Shown piece after piece: positions 19,847-27,739 of a DNA stretch of 64,000 nt. The stretch covers positions 744,001 to 808,000 of the forward strand of contig NZ_FQVX01000003.1 of assembly GCF_900129495.1 (NCBI RefSeq), given 5' to 3'. The translations under genes and the position numbers were made by a program. The notes under the pieces were generated by a model, which made no database searches, was not told where the DNA came from, and saw only the letters and a program-made list of their open reading frames with translations. The stretch's first letter is position 1. Each line of letters starts with the position of its first letter. This DNA comes from Geodermatophilus nigrescens. GTDB lineage: Bacteria > Actinomycetota > Actinomycetes > Mycobacteriales > Geodermatophilaceae.

Positions 19847-21141
19847 TGGCGCTGCAGGTCGTCACCGCGGTCACCGGCGCCGCCTGGGAGGCCGCGCTGG
19901 TCGGCGCACTCGACCGGGCCGACCACGGCGTCACGGTGGTCCGCCGCTGCGTCGACGCCTCCGACCTGCTGGCCACGGCGGCGACAGGCACCGCGCAGGC
20001 GGCACTGCTGTCGGCGGACCTGCACCGGCTCGACGTCGACGCCGTCGCCCGGCTGCAGGCCGGCGGGGTGGCCGTCGTCGGTCTCGTCGACCCCGGCGAC
20101 GACCGGGCCGGCGACCGGCTGCGCGCGCTCGGCGTCACGACCGTGCTGCCCGCGGACGCCGCTCCGGAGGAGGTGGTGCGGGCCCTGCGCGAGGCCGTCA
20201 CCGGCGGTCCGGCAGGCGGGCGCGATGTCGCCGACCCGCGTGCGGCGCTCCCGGGAGCCGGCGGGGACGGGCCCGAACCGGCCGACCGGCGGCCCGCCCG
20301 CGGCCGGGTCGTCGCGGTGTGGGGACCGACCGGAGCGCCCGGGCGGACGACGGTCGCGGTCGGCCTCGCCGACGAGGCGGCCCGGCTCGGCGTGCCGACG
20401 CTGCTGGTCGACGCCGACGTCTACGGGGGCGTCGTCGCGCAGGTGCTCGGGCTGCTCGACGAGTCGCCCGGGCTGGCCGGAGCCGCGCGGCAGGCGGCCG
20501 CCGGCACGCTCGACGAGGCGGCGCTGCTCCGGCTCGCCTGGTCGGTGCGGCCGCAGCTGTCGGTGCTCACCGGGCTCGCGCGGGCCGACCGCTGGCCCGA
20601 GCTGCGGCCCCGCGCGGTGGGCGCCGTGCTGGACGAGGCCCGCCGGGTGGCGGACCTGACCGTCGTCGACTGCGCCTTCAACCTCGAGGAGGACGAGGAG
20701 CTGTCCTTCGACACCGCCGCACCACGGCGCAACGGCGCCACCGTGACGGTGCTCGAGAGTGCCGACGAGGTGCTGTGCGTGAGCGGCGCGGACCCGGTCG
20801 GCCTGCAGCGCACCATCCGCGCCCTGGGCCAGCTGCGTGACCTGCTGCCCGAGGTGGAGCCGGTGGTGGTGGTCAACCAGGTGCGCCGCGGGCCGGTGCC
20901 CGGGGACGCCCGCCGGGAGATCGGGGAGGCGCTCGAGCGCTTCGCCGGCCGGCCGGTGCGCGCCTTCCTCCCGGTCGACCGCGGTGCCACCGACGCGGCG
21001 CTCGCCTCGGGCCGGACGCTCGCCGAGGTGGCGCCGGGCTCGCCGCTGCGGGCGGGCCTGCGGGGGCTGGCCGCCGCGCTGGCCCGGGTGCCCGAGCCGG
21101 CACCGGGACGCCGCGGGTGGCGCCGCCGGCGCGCCGGGTGA
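19846..21141 (+). CDS. CpaE/TadZ-like ParA-family ATPase
   Basis: 431 aa. Residues 1-125 form an atypical receiver-like domain, followed by a linker and a SIMIBI ATPase domain from about 148. The P-loop reads GPTGAPGRTT, with Arg in place of the Walker A Lys, a feature of atypical TadZ/CpaE proteins. LLVDADVYGG (Walker A' region) and LTVVDCAFNLE (Walker B-like) follow. CpaE/TadZ proteins localise pilus or secretion machinery at the pole. ATG 19846 overlaps the SAF gene stop (TGATG), so the two are coupled, but the rest of a Tad system is absent here. Confidence 0.82.
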   Translation: MALQVVTAVTGAAWEAALVGALDRADHGVTVVRRCVDASDLLATAATGTAQAALLSADLHRLDVDAVARLQAGGVAVVGLVDPGDDRAGDRLRALGVTTVLPADAAPEEVVRALREAVTGGPAGGRDVADPRAALPGAGGDGPEPADRRPARGRVVAVWGPTGAPGRTTVAVGLADEAARLGVPTLLVDADVYGGVVAQVLGLLDESPGLAGAARQAAAGTLDEAALLRLAWSVRPQLSVLTGLARADRWPELRPRAVGAVLDEARRVADLTVVDCAFNLEEDEELSFDTAAPRRNGATVTVLESADEVLCVSGADPVGLQRTIRALGQLRDLLPEVEPVVVVNQVRRGPVPGDARREIGEALERFAGRPVRAFLPVDRGATDAALASGRTLAEVAPGSPLRAGLRGLAAALARVPEPAPGRRGWRRRRAG

Positions 21142-21202
21142 CCCGCACCCCCGGCCGGGACGGGGACCGCCGTGTGGACTGGGGCGCCGCCGCCCGGCCC
21201 CG

Positions 21203-21208
21203 TAGCGT
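21203..21208 (+). promoter_or_regulatory. Predicted -10 element for WS/DGAT gene
   Basis: TAGCGT, predicted transcription start near 21215, followed by a strong Shine-Dalgarno (GGAGGAGGA) before the ATG at 21233. Confidence 0.45.
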
Positions 21209-21232
21209 GGGGCACCGATCCGGAGGAGGACG

Positions 21233-22615
21233 ATGGCCGAGCGGCTGACGACCCTGGACGCGTCCTTCCTGTACCTGGAGGACGCCGGGGCGCCGATGCA
21301 CGTCGCGGGCGTGCTGGTGCTCGAGCCGGTCCAGGGCGGCCTCGACGCGCTCGCGGAGCTGCTGGAGGCGCGGCTGCCGCTGGTGCCGCGCTACCGGCAG
21401 CGGATCGTGCCGGTGCCCGGGCGCCTGGCCAACCCGGTCTGGGCCGACGACCCGGACTTCGACGTGGCCTACCACGTGCGGCGCTCGGCGGTGCCCCGTC
21501 CCGGCACCCGGGCGCAGCTGCTGGACCTCGTCTCCCGGGTGACCTCGCGGCCGCTGGACCGCGACCGGCCGCTGTGGGAGGTCTACCTCGTCGAGGGGCT
21601 CGAGGAGGGCCGGGTCGCGGTGGTCACCAAGACCCACCCGGCGCTGGTCGACGGGCTGGGTGCGGTGGACATCGCGCAGGTCCTGCTCGACACCACCCCC
21701 GAGGCGTCCGTGCCTGCCGCGGACTCCTGGGTGCCGCGCCGGCTGCCGGGCCGGGTCGGTCTGGTCCGCGACGCGCTCGTGGAGTCCGTGCAGCGGCCGA
21801 CGGCGGTGCTGGAGAACGCGCGCGCGGCCGTCGGGGACCTGCGCTCGACCGCCGCCCGCGTGGCCGGGGTGGCCGAGGGGCTCGCCCGCGCCGCGCGCTC
21901 GGCGATCCTCGCTGCCCCGCACGGCCCGCTCGGCCGGACACTGGGCACCCAGCGCCGGGTCGCGGTGGCGCGCGCCGACCTCGAGGACCTCAAGGCCATC
22001 CGGAAGGCGCACGGCGGCACGGTCAACGACGTCCTGCTCACCGTGCTGACCGGCGCGCTGCGCGACTGGCTGCTCTCGCGCGGGGAGCCCGTCCTCGGCT
22101 CGACGGCGGTGCGCGCGCTGGTGCCGGTGTCGGTGCAGGGCGAGGAACAGCGGGCGCCCGGGGGCAGCGTCGCGGCCTACCTGGTCGACCTGCCCGTCGG
22201 GGAGCCCAACCCGTGGGTGCGGCTGGCCCGCCTGAGCTACGCCATGCGCGGCGTCACCGACTCGGGCCGCTCGGTGCGCGCCGACGCGCTCATCGCCCTG
22301 ACCGGCTTCGCGCCGCCGACGCTGCACGCGCTGGGCGCCCGGGCGGCGCGGGGCCTGTCGCGGCGGATGTTCAACCTCGTCGTCACCAACGTCCCCGGCC
22401 CGCAGCAGCCCCTCTACGCCGCGGGCAGCCGGATGCTGGAGGTCTTCCCCGTCGTGCCGCTGGTCGGCGGCCAGGCGCTGTCGGTCGGGATGACCAGCTA
22501 CGACGGCTCCGTGTACGTGGGCCTCAACGCCGACCGCGACGGCGTCGGCGACGTCGACGTGCTGGCCGACCTCGTCGAGCAGGAGGTCGCGGCCCTCGCC
22601 GAGTCCGTGCGCTGA
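21233..22615 (+). CDS. WS/DGAT-family O-acyltransferase with altered active site
   Basis: 460 aa member of the wax ester synthase/diacylglycerol acyltransferase family: N-terminal LTTLDASFLYLEDAGAPMHV, C-terminal domain with GGTVNDVLLTVLTGALRDWL, LVPVSVQ and the conserved NVPGPQQPLY. These enzymes make triacylglycerol or wax esters. The usual HHxxxDG signature reads His135-Pro136-Ala-Leu-Val-Asp140-Gly, so the second His, considered the catalytic base, is Pro. Activity is therefore doubtful or unusual. M. tuberculosis carries WS/DGAT-like genes (Rv3233c/Rv3234c) at the same relative position, so retention is by synteny. ATG 21233 has a strong ribosome site. Confidence 0.88.
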   Translation: MAERLTTLDASFLYLEDAGAPMHVAGVLVLEPVQGGLDALAELLEARLPLVPRYRQRIVPVPGRLANPVWADDPDFDVAYHVRRSAVPRPGTRAQLLDLVSRVTSRPLDRDRPLWEVYLVEGLEEGRVAVVTKTHPALVDGLGAVDIAQVLLDTTPEASVPAADSWVPRRLPGRVGLVRDALVESVQRPTAVLENARAAVGDLRSTAARVAGVAEGLARAARSAILAAPHGPLGRTLGTQRRVAVARADLEDLKAIRKAHGGTVNDVLLTVLTGALRDWLLSRGEPVLGSTAVRALVPVSVQGEEQRAPGGSVAAYLVDLPVGEPNPWVRLARLSYAMRGVTDSGRSVRADALIALTGFAPPTLHALGARAARGLSRRMFNLVVTNVPGPQQPLYAAGSRMLEVFPVVPLVGGQALSVGMTSYDGSVYVGLNADRDGVGDVDVLADLVEQEVAALAESVR

Positions 22616-22648
22616 CCTGCTGCACGCGGCCGGCGCACGGGCGCGGGA

Positions 22649-22654
22649 TACCGT
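22649..22654 (+). promoter_or_regulatory. Predicted -10 element for DUF6912 gene
   Basis: TACCGT, predicted transcription start near 22661, then GGAGAGGAG before the GTG at 22685. Confidence 0.4.
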
Positions 22655-22684
22655 CGCGGTCCCTGACAGGAGAGGAGCGGCCGG

Positions 22685-23197
22685 GTGCGGATCTACCTGC
22701 CGGCCACGACCACGGTGCTGCGGCGCCTGGTGGACGAGGGCCGCCTCGCCGGACCGCACACGGCCTTCGCCGTCACCGCCCGGCTGCGCGGGTACTACGC
22801 GCTCAGCGACGCCGCGGCCGACGTCGAGGAGCTCGAGTACGCGGCGCTGCTGGCGGCCGCCCGGGCGAGCCTGCGGCTGATCGACGTCGACCCGGGAGCC
22901 GCCCGGCGCCGGGTGGTGCTGGCCGCCGACGTCCCCGACACGGCGGTCACCGAGGTCGACGACGCCGACACCGACCCCGGCGCGGTGCGGGTGACCGGGG
23001 ACGTCGCGCTCGCGGACGTGGCCAGCGCGCACGTCGACGGGGCCGACGCGGAGGACGACGTCCGGGCCGCGGTCGGTGTGGTCCTGGAGGCCGACCTCGG
23101 CAGCGACGAGGCGCAGTTCGTCGTCGACCAGGCCGAGGGGCACGAGCTGGCCTGGTACGCGACGCAGGAGATCGGGCCGGCGCTCGACCTGCTCTGA
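22685..23197 (+). CDS. DUF6912 (Rv3231c-like) protein
   Basis: 170 aa soluble, strongly acidic protein beginning MRIYLPATTTVLRRLVDEG. The pattern, including FAVTARLRGYYALSDAAADVEELEY and YATQEIGPALDLL at the end, matches the actinobacterial family I recall as DUF6912, with Rv3231c as mycobacterial counterpart. No enzymatic motif is visible; function unknown. GTG 22685 follows a GGAGAGGAG ribosome site. The stop is 8 bases from the stop of the convergent EccC-like gene, with no terminator between them. Confidence 0.7.
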   Translation: MRIYLPATTTVLRRLVDEGRLAGPHTAFAVTARLRGYYALSDAAADVEELEYAALLAAARASLRLIDVDPGAARRRVVLAADVPDTAVTEVDDADTDPGAVRVTGDVALADVASAHVDGADAEDDVRAAVGVVLEADLGSDEAQFVVDQAEGHELAWYATQEIGPALDLL

Positions 23198-23205
23198 CCC
23201 ACCGG

Positions 23206-26200
23206 TCACGGCCCGCCGCCGGGGGCGTGCCGGGCGACCTGGACCCGCTGCGCGACGCCGGCGGCGACCAGCCAGCCCGATCCCGGGCGCACCGGCACCG
23301 GCGTGCGCGGCAGCCGGATGCCGAGCAGGTCGGCGTCGCCGGGACCCGGGCACAGCAGCAGCCCGCTGCGGCTGCGGCGCAGGTCGGCGACCGGGCCGCG
23401 GAAGGCGCCGGACAGCTCACCGGCGGTGCCGGCGGCGAGGGTGACGACGTCCCGCCCGGGGAGCCCGGCGCCGGTGGCGGCGAGGAGCACCGGTGCGTCG
23501 GCGAGCGGGCCGGCGTCGTCGACCACGAGGACCCCGGGACCGCCGTCGAGGGCGTGCAGCCAGGCGTGCCAGCCGGCGACGTCGTCGACGGCGAGGGCCA
23601 CCGCGCCCGGTGCGACGACGGGCTGCCGGCCGCGGACGAGCTGCGCCACCGGGACGCCGGAGCCCGCGAGCGTGCCGGCGACCGCCGTGAGTGCGCCGGT
23701 GCGGCCGCTGCGCGGCGGCCCGACGACGAGCAGCCCGCCGCCGCGGCGCAGGTCGGCGTGCAGCACGGTCCCCTCGTCGCCACCCGGTCCGAGCGGCACC
23801 GCGGCGAGCGGGTCGTCGCCGGCGCCGCCGGGCGGCAGCACCGGCGCCGGCGGCAGCTCGGGGATGCGCAGGGCCGTGGTCGCGGCCGCCCCGCGGTACG
23901 GCCCGGGAAACGGCGCGGGCAGCGGTCGCGGGAGGGCCAGCTGGCACTCGAGCGCGTCCTCGCCGAGCAGCGCCCGACCCGGCGGCCGGGAGGCGGGGAC
24001 GGCGCGCACCGGCACGCCGGCGACGGCGTAATCGGCGCGGTCGGGCAGCGGGAGCACCAGCCGGGTGCCGGCGACCGCGGCCAGCCGCCCGCCGGGGACC
24101 GCCCGGTCGGCGGTGAGGACGCCGGTCAGGCCCGCCGCGGCGCCGTCGCGCAGCAGCCGCAGCAGCTCGGCCGACCCCTGTCCCGGCAGGGCCTCGTCGA
24201 GCTGCGCCATCAGCGACTCGACGCCGTCGACGAGCAGCAGCACGGGGGGCCCGCCGTGCTCCGGGGACGCGCGGCGGGCCGCGACCGACTCCGCGAGCCG
24301 GGCCAGCAGCCGGACGGTGCGCAGGGCGTCGCCCGCGCCGACGACGGTGCCGGTGTGCGGCAGCCGGGCCGCCTCGGCGGCCAGCGCGCCGCCGCCGTGG
24401 TCGAGGACGTGCACGTGCAGCCGGTCCGGTGTGAGCCGGGTGACCGCCTCGGCGAGCACCGTCCGCAGCAGGGTGGTGCGGCCGCTGCGGGGCCCGCCGA
24501 CGGCCAGCCAGCCCCCGCCGCCGGTCAGGTCCAGGGCGAGCACCTCGCGGGCCTGCCGGTCGGGGCGGTCGACGAGGCCCACCGGCAGGCGGGTGCCCGG
24601 GCCGGCCGGGGCCGGGAGGTCCGCGGCGGGCAGCCGGTCGGGCAGGGCCGGCTGCCAGGGGCGGTGCGGCGGTGCCCCGCCGGCCGACCCGGCCGCCCGC
24701 GTCACGGCCTCCGCGATGCGGGCCAGGTCCGTCGCGCCCCGCGGCGTCCCCGGCCCGCCGTCGGAGGCGGGCCCGGGCGGCCAGGGCCGGCGGCGCACGG
24801 TGGGACCGGTGGCCCGCGGCGGAGGGGTGCTCGCCACCCGGGCGGCCTGGAAGGCGACCGGACGCGCCGACCCGACGCGCAGGAGCCCGCCGCCGGGCCG
24901 GTCGGCCGGGACGCGCGCCGCCTCGGGGCCGCCCAGGACGTCACGGGAGTCGGCCTCGTCGGTGGTGCGCAGGCACAGCCGCAGCGAGCAGTTGGCCCGG
25001 ATCTCGGGGGACACCACGCCGCCGGGTCGCTGGGTGGCCAGCACGAGGTGCACGCCCAGCGACCGGCCGCGCTGCGCGATCCCGACCAGCCCGCTGACGA
25101 ACTCCGGCAGCTCCTCGGCCAGGCCCGCGAACTCGTCGACGACGATGACCAGGCGGGCCAGCGCCACGTCGTCGGGCAGGGTGGCCAGGTCGGCGACCCC
25201 GGCCGCCGCGAGCAGCGCCTCCCGCCGGGTGAGCTCCGCGGTGAGCGAGCGCAGCGCCCGGGCGGTGGCTGCGGCATCGAGGTCGGTCACCAGGCCCACG
25301 GTGTGCGGCAGGGCCGCGGCCTCGGCGAAGGCGGCACCGCCCTTGTAGTCGACGAGCAGGAAGGAGCACCGGTCGGGCGGGGAGGCGAGGGCGAGCCCGG
25401 CGACCAGCGTCTGCAGCAGCTCGGACTTCCCCGACCCGGTCGTGCCCGCGACTAGCGCGTGCGGCCCGTCCCGGCAGAGGTCGACCACGGCGGTCCCGTC
25501 GGCCGTGCGCCCCAGCGGGACGCGCAGCGAGTCCCGCGCGCGCGTCCAGGCGACCGCCACCGGGCCGCCGTCGTCCGGCCCGACGAGGTCGAGGAGCCGG
25601 ACCGTGCGCGGCAGGGGAGGGGCCGCGCGGCCGGCGTCGAGCGCGGCCAGGTCGCGGGCGAGCCGGGCGGCGACCGGCCGGGGCAGGCGGTCGGCGGTGA
25701 ACTGGGCCCGGGCGGACCCGTCCCCGCGGTCGAGGAGACCGGTGTCGCCAGTCTCGCCCCCGACCTGCACGACGGCCCCGCCGGACACGGGCAGCTCGCC
25801 GATGCGCCCGGCGACCGACAGGAGCAGCGCCCCGGCCGCGCGGCAGCGGCGGAGGGCGTCGCGCTCCTCGTCGTCCACCGGGCGGTCGACGACGAGCAGC
25901 AGCCGCCCGCCCGGCCGGACCACCAGCGCTGCCACCCACCCGGCCGCCGTGCCCGCCCGCGCGTGCACCGCGCCGGGCGCCAGGTGCGGCAGCCACCGCG
26001 CCCACGCCCAGTCGCGGGCACGGTCGGGCGCCGCGAGCAGCGCGACGTCGACCTCGCCGGGCGGGTGCAGCGCCGCCACCTGCGCGAGCACGCCCGCCGC
26101 GACGCCGAGGGCGGCCGCCCTCGGGCCGGTGACCCCCAGGCCGCCGGCGCGCAGCAGGTCCAGGCCGACGGGCAGGTCACCGGCGGTCTCCGGGTGCCGC

Positions 26201-27300
26201 CGTCCCTCCTCGACCCGGACCACCCGGGTCGGTCCGGGGCCCAGGCCCAGCCGGACGACCAGGTCGTCGGCGCCGCGCGACCACAGCAGCGCGGTGCGAC
26301 GGCGGGCCGCGCCGGCCAGGGCGGCGAGGTCGGGCAGCGCCCGGGCGGCGGCCCGGACGTCGGCGCGGACGGCCTCGGCCACGCGGGCCCGCGTCGCCGC
26401 AACCTCCTCGGCGTGTGCGGCGGCCGCCCGGCGCCCCGACCGCCGGCCGGTCCACCGGTCGGAGGCCCAGGTGCCCACCGCGACCAGCGGCGAGAGCAGT
26501 GCGAAGACGAGGAACGTCGGGGTCGCCAGCGCCCAGGCCAGGCACGCGCCGGCGACGGCGGGCAGCAGCACCGCCACCCAGGCCAGCCTCCGGCGGGGCG
26601 GGTCCTCCGGCGGGCCGGGCACCACCACCTCGGTCTCGGGACGCCCGGCGGACGGCGCCACGCCCAGCTGCAGCAGCACCCGCCCGCCGGGGGACGGACG
26701 CGTGGCCGCCGGGGCGTCCCGCGGGCCGGTGACCGCCAGCGTGCTGGCGCCCACCCGCAGCGGCGCACCGTCGGGCCAGGCCGCCGGGCCGGTGAGGTCG
26801 CGGTCGTCGAGCCGGGTGCCGTTGGTCGAGCCGAGGTCGGTGACGGTGGTGCCGCCGGCGCCGACGTCGAGCCGCACGTGCCGCCGGGACACCCCGGGGT
26901 CGGGGAGCGGCAGCGTGGCGCCGGCGCCGCGGCCGAGCACGTGCCGCCCGGAGGCCAGGCCGACGGTCGTCCCGGCCGCCGGGCCGCCCACGACGTGCAG
27001 CTCCAGCGGGCTCGGCGGCCGCTCGTCGCGGGGCGCCGGCCGGCCGAGGCCCAGGACGGCGCCGTGGGCGAGCAGCGGCGAGGTCAGCGGCAGGTCGTCG
27101 TCGAGCCGGGTCGACCCGGACCACACGCCGGCCGCCGGGACACCGAGCGCCGCGGTGAGCACGGGCAGCACGGCGCCGAGCGGATCGTCGTCGGCGGCGG
27201 AGACCTCGACGTCGACGGCGCCCTCGGGGCCGACCACGGTCCAGCAGCGCGGGGGGACGTCCGGCGGGGAGGCGGGCACCCGGCGACCGTGCGGTCCCAC
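23206..27300 (-). CDS. FHA-domain FtsK/SpoIIIE (EccC-type) ATPase
   Basis: About 1364 aa. Order: N-terminal ubiquitin-like stretch, FHA domain (about residues 118-165, HVLGRG, VSRRHVRL, DLGSTNGTRL), two TM helices (about 240-275), then three FtsK-like nucleotide domains. D1 has intact Walker A TTGSGKSE (about 617-624) and Walker B RLVIVVDEF (about 713-721). D2 and D3 have GPRSGRT in place of the P-loop, Lys to Arg. This is the EccC layout of type VII secretion, fused to a phosphothreonine-binding FHA domain. A WXG100 gene is divergent; no eccB, eccD, eccE or mycosin gene is nearby. GTG 27300 is the most likely start; GTG 27279 is possible. Confidence 0.87.
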   Translation of the reverse strand: MGPHGRRVPASPPDVPPRCWTVVGPEGAVDVEVSAADDDPLGAVLPVLTAALGVPAAGVWSGSTRLDDDLPLTSPLLAHGAVLGLGRPAPRDERPPSPLELHVVGGPAAGTTVGLASGRHVLGRGAGATLPLPDPGVSRRHVRLDVGAGGTTVTDLGSTNGTRLDDRDLTGPAAWPDGAPLRVGASTLAVTGPRDAPAATRPSPGGRVLLQLGVAPSAGRPETEVVVPGPPEDPPRRRLAWVAVLLPAVAGACLAWALATPTFLVFALLSPLVAVGTWASDRWTGRRSGRRAAAAHAEEVAATRARVAEAVRADVRAAARALPDLAALAGAARRRTALLWSRGADDLVVRLGLGPGPTRVVRVEEGRRHPETAGDLPVGLDLLRAGGLGVTGPRAAALGVAAGVLAQVAALHPPGEVDVALLAAPDRARDWAWARWLPHLAPGAVHARAGTAAGWVAALVVRPGGRLLLVVDRPVDDEERDALRRCRAAGALLLSVAGRIGELPVSGGAVVQVGGETGDTGLLDRGDGSARAQFTADRLPRPVAARLARDLAALDAGRAAPPLPRTVRLLDLVGPDDGGPVAVAWTRARDSLRVPLGRTADGTAVVDLCRDGPHALVAGTTGSGKSELLQTLVAGLALASPPDRCSFLLVDYKGGAAFAEAAALPHTVGLVTDLDAAATARALRSLTAELTRREALLAAAGVADLATLPDDVALARLVIVVDEFAGLAEELPEFVSGLVGIAQRGRSLGVHLVLATQRPGGVVSPEIRANCSLRLCLRTTDEADSRDVLGGPEAARVPADRPGGGLLRVGSARPVAFQAARVASTPPPRATGPTVRRRPWPPGPASDGGPGTPRGATDLARIAEAVTRAAGSAGGAPPHRPWQPALPDRLPAADLPAPAGPGTRLPVGLVDRPDRQAREVLALDLTGGGGWLAVGGPRSGRTTLLRTVLAEAVTRLTPDRLHVHVLDHGGGALAAEAARLPHTGTVVGAGDALRTVRLLARLAESVAARRASPEHGGPPVLLLVDGVESLMAQLDEALPGQGSAELLRLLRDGAAAGLTGVLTADRAVPGGRLAAVAGTRLVLPLPDRADYAVAGVPVRAVPASRPPGRALLGEDALECQLALPRPLPAPFPGPYRGAAATTALRIPELPPAPVLPPGGAGDDPLAAVPLGPGGDEGTVLHADLRRGGGLLVVGPPRSGRTGALTAVAGTLAGSGVPVAQLVRGRQPVVAPGAVALAVDDVAGWHAWLHALDGGPGVLVVDDAGPLADAPVLLAATGAGLPGRDVVTLAAGTAGELSGAFRGPVADLRRSRSGLLLCPGPGDADLLGIRLPRTPVPVRPGSGWLVAAGVAQRVQVARHAPGGGP

Positions 27301-27328
27301 GCGCCCTGGCGGGGGCCGCCGGCGCGGA

Positions 27329-27354
27329 CTGTGGACAGGAGGCGGGCTGTGGAC
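27329..27354. repeat. Direct repeat CTGTGGAC in T7-like divergent promoter
   Basis: CTGTGGAC at 27329-27336 and 27347-27354, 18 bases apart centre to centre, between the EccC-like and WXG100 genes. A regulator could bind here and control both; no known consensus recognised. Confidence 0.45.
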
Positions 27355-27384
27355 GGGGGAGCGGGCGCCGTCGCGGTCCGGCCC

Positions 27385-27390
27385 TAGCGT
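27385..27390 (+). promoter_or_regulatory. Predicted -10 element for WXG100 gene
   Basis: TAGCGT, leader of about 40 nt, then CGGAGGGG ribosome site before ATG 27436. The CTGTGGAC repeats lie 31-56 bases upstream of the box, near where an activator or repressor would bind. Confidence 0.5.
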
Positions 27391-27435
27391 CCGCCCCCAG
27401 GTCCCGGGAGGTGCCCGGGACGGATCGGAGGGGTC

Positions 27436-27729
27436 ATGAGGGTCGACATCGCCACGCTGCAGTCGCTGGCCGGGCAGTGTCAGGCGGAGGCGGCCGACAC
27501 CGCCGCCCGGCACGCCACCCTGTCGAGCAGCGTCACCGGCTCGGTGCTCGACGGGTGGACCGACAGCCAGGCGGCCGTGCAGTTCAGCGCGCTCTACGAG
27601 CAGTGGCGGGCCTCGGCGCAGTCGGTCAGCGACGCGCTCACCGGCATGGGCGGGCTGCTCACCGCGGTGGCGGCGTCCTACCAGCAGCACGAGGCCGACG
27701 TCGCGGCCCGGATCGGAGCGCTGGTCTGA
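27436..27729 (+). CDS. WXG100-family protein (ESAT-6-like)
   Basis: 97 aa helical hairpin protein. The turn reads Trp41-Thr-Asp43 (WTDSQAAVQF) where most members have WxG, followed by the usual aromatic/Ala spacing (F50, Y54, W57). The C-terminal helix ends SYQQHEADVAARIG, giving Y82-x3-E86, which fits the YxxxD/E export signal of type VII substrates. ATG 27436 has CGGAGGGG upstream. It is divergent from the FHA-EccC ATPase, which is its likely partner. No second WXG100 gene is present, so it may form a homodimer. Confidence 0.88.
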   Translation: MRVDIATLQSLAGQCQAEAADTAARHATLSSSVTGSVLDGWTDSQAAVQFSALYEQWRASAQSVSDALTGMGGLLTAVAASYQQHEADVAARIGALV

Positions 27730-27739
27730 GCCGGCTCAG
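27726..27739. repeat. 14-bp palindrome containing both convergent stop codons
   Basis: CTGAGCC-GGCTCAG spans the stop of the WXG100 gene and the stop of the convergent HTTM gene. Too short to be a confident terminator, but the only structure between the two genes. Confidence 0.4.

Noticed and set aside
18938-21141. Complete Tad/Flp pilus locus
   Set aside because: Only CpaB-like and CpaE-like genes are present; no CpaF, TadB/C, prepilin peptidase or pilin gene is seen in the window.
23206-27729. Complete ESX type VII secretion locus
   Set aside because: No EccB, EccD, EccE or mycosin gene nearby; called only as a reduced pair.
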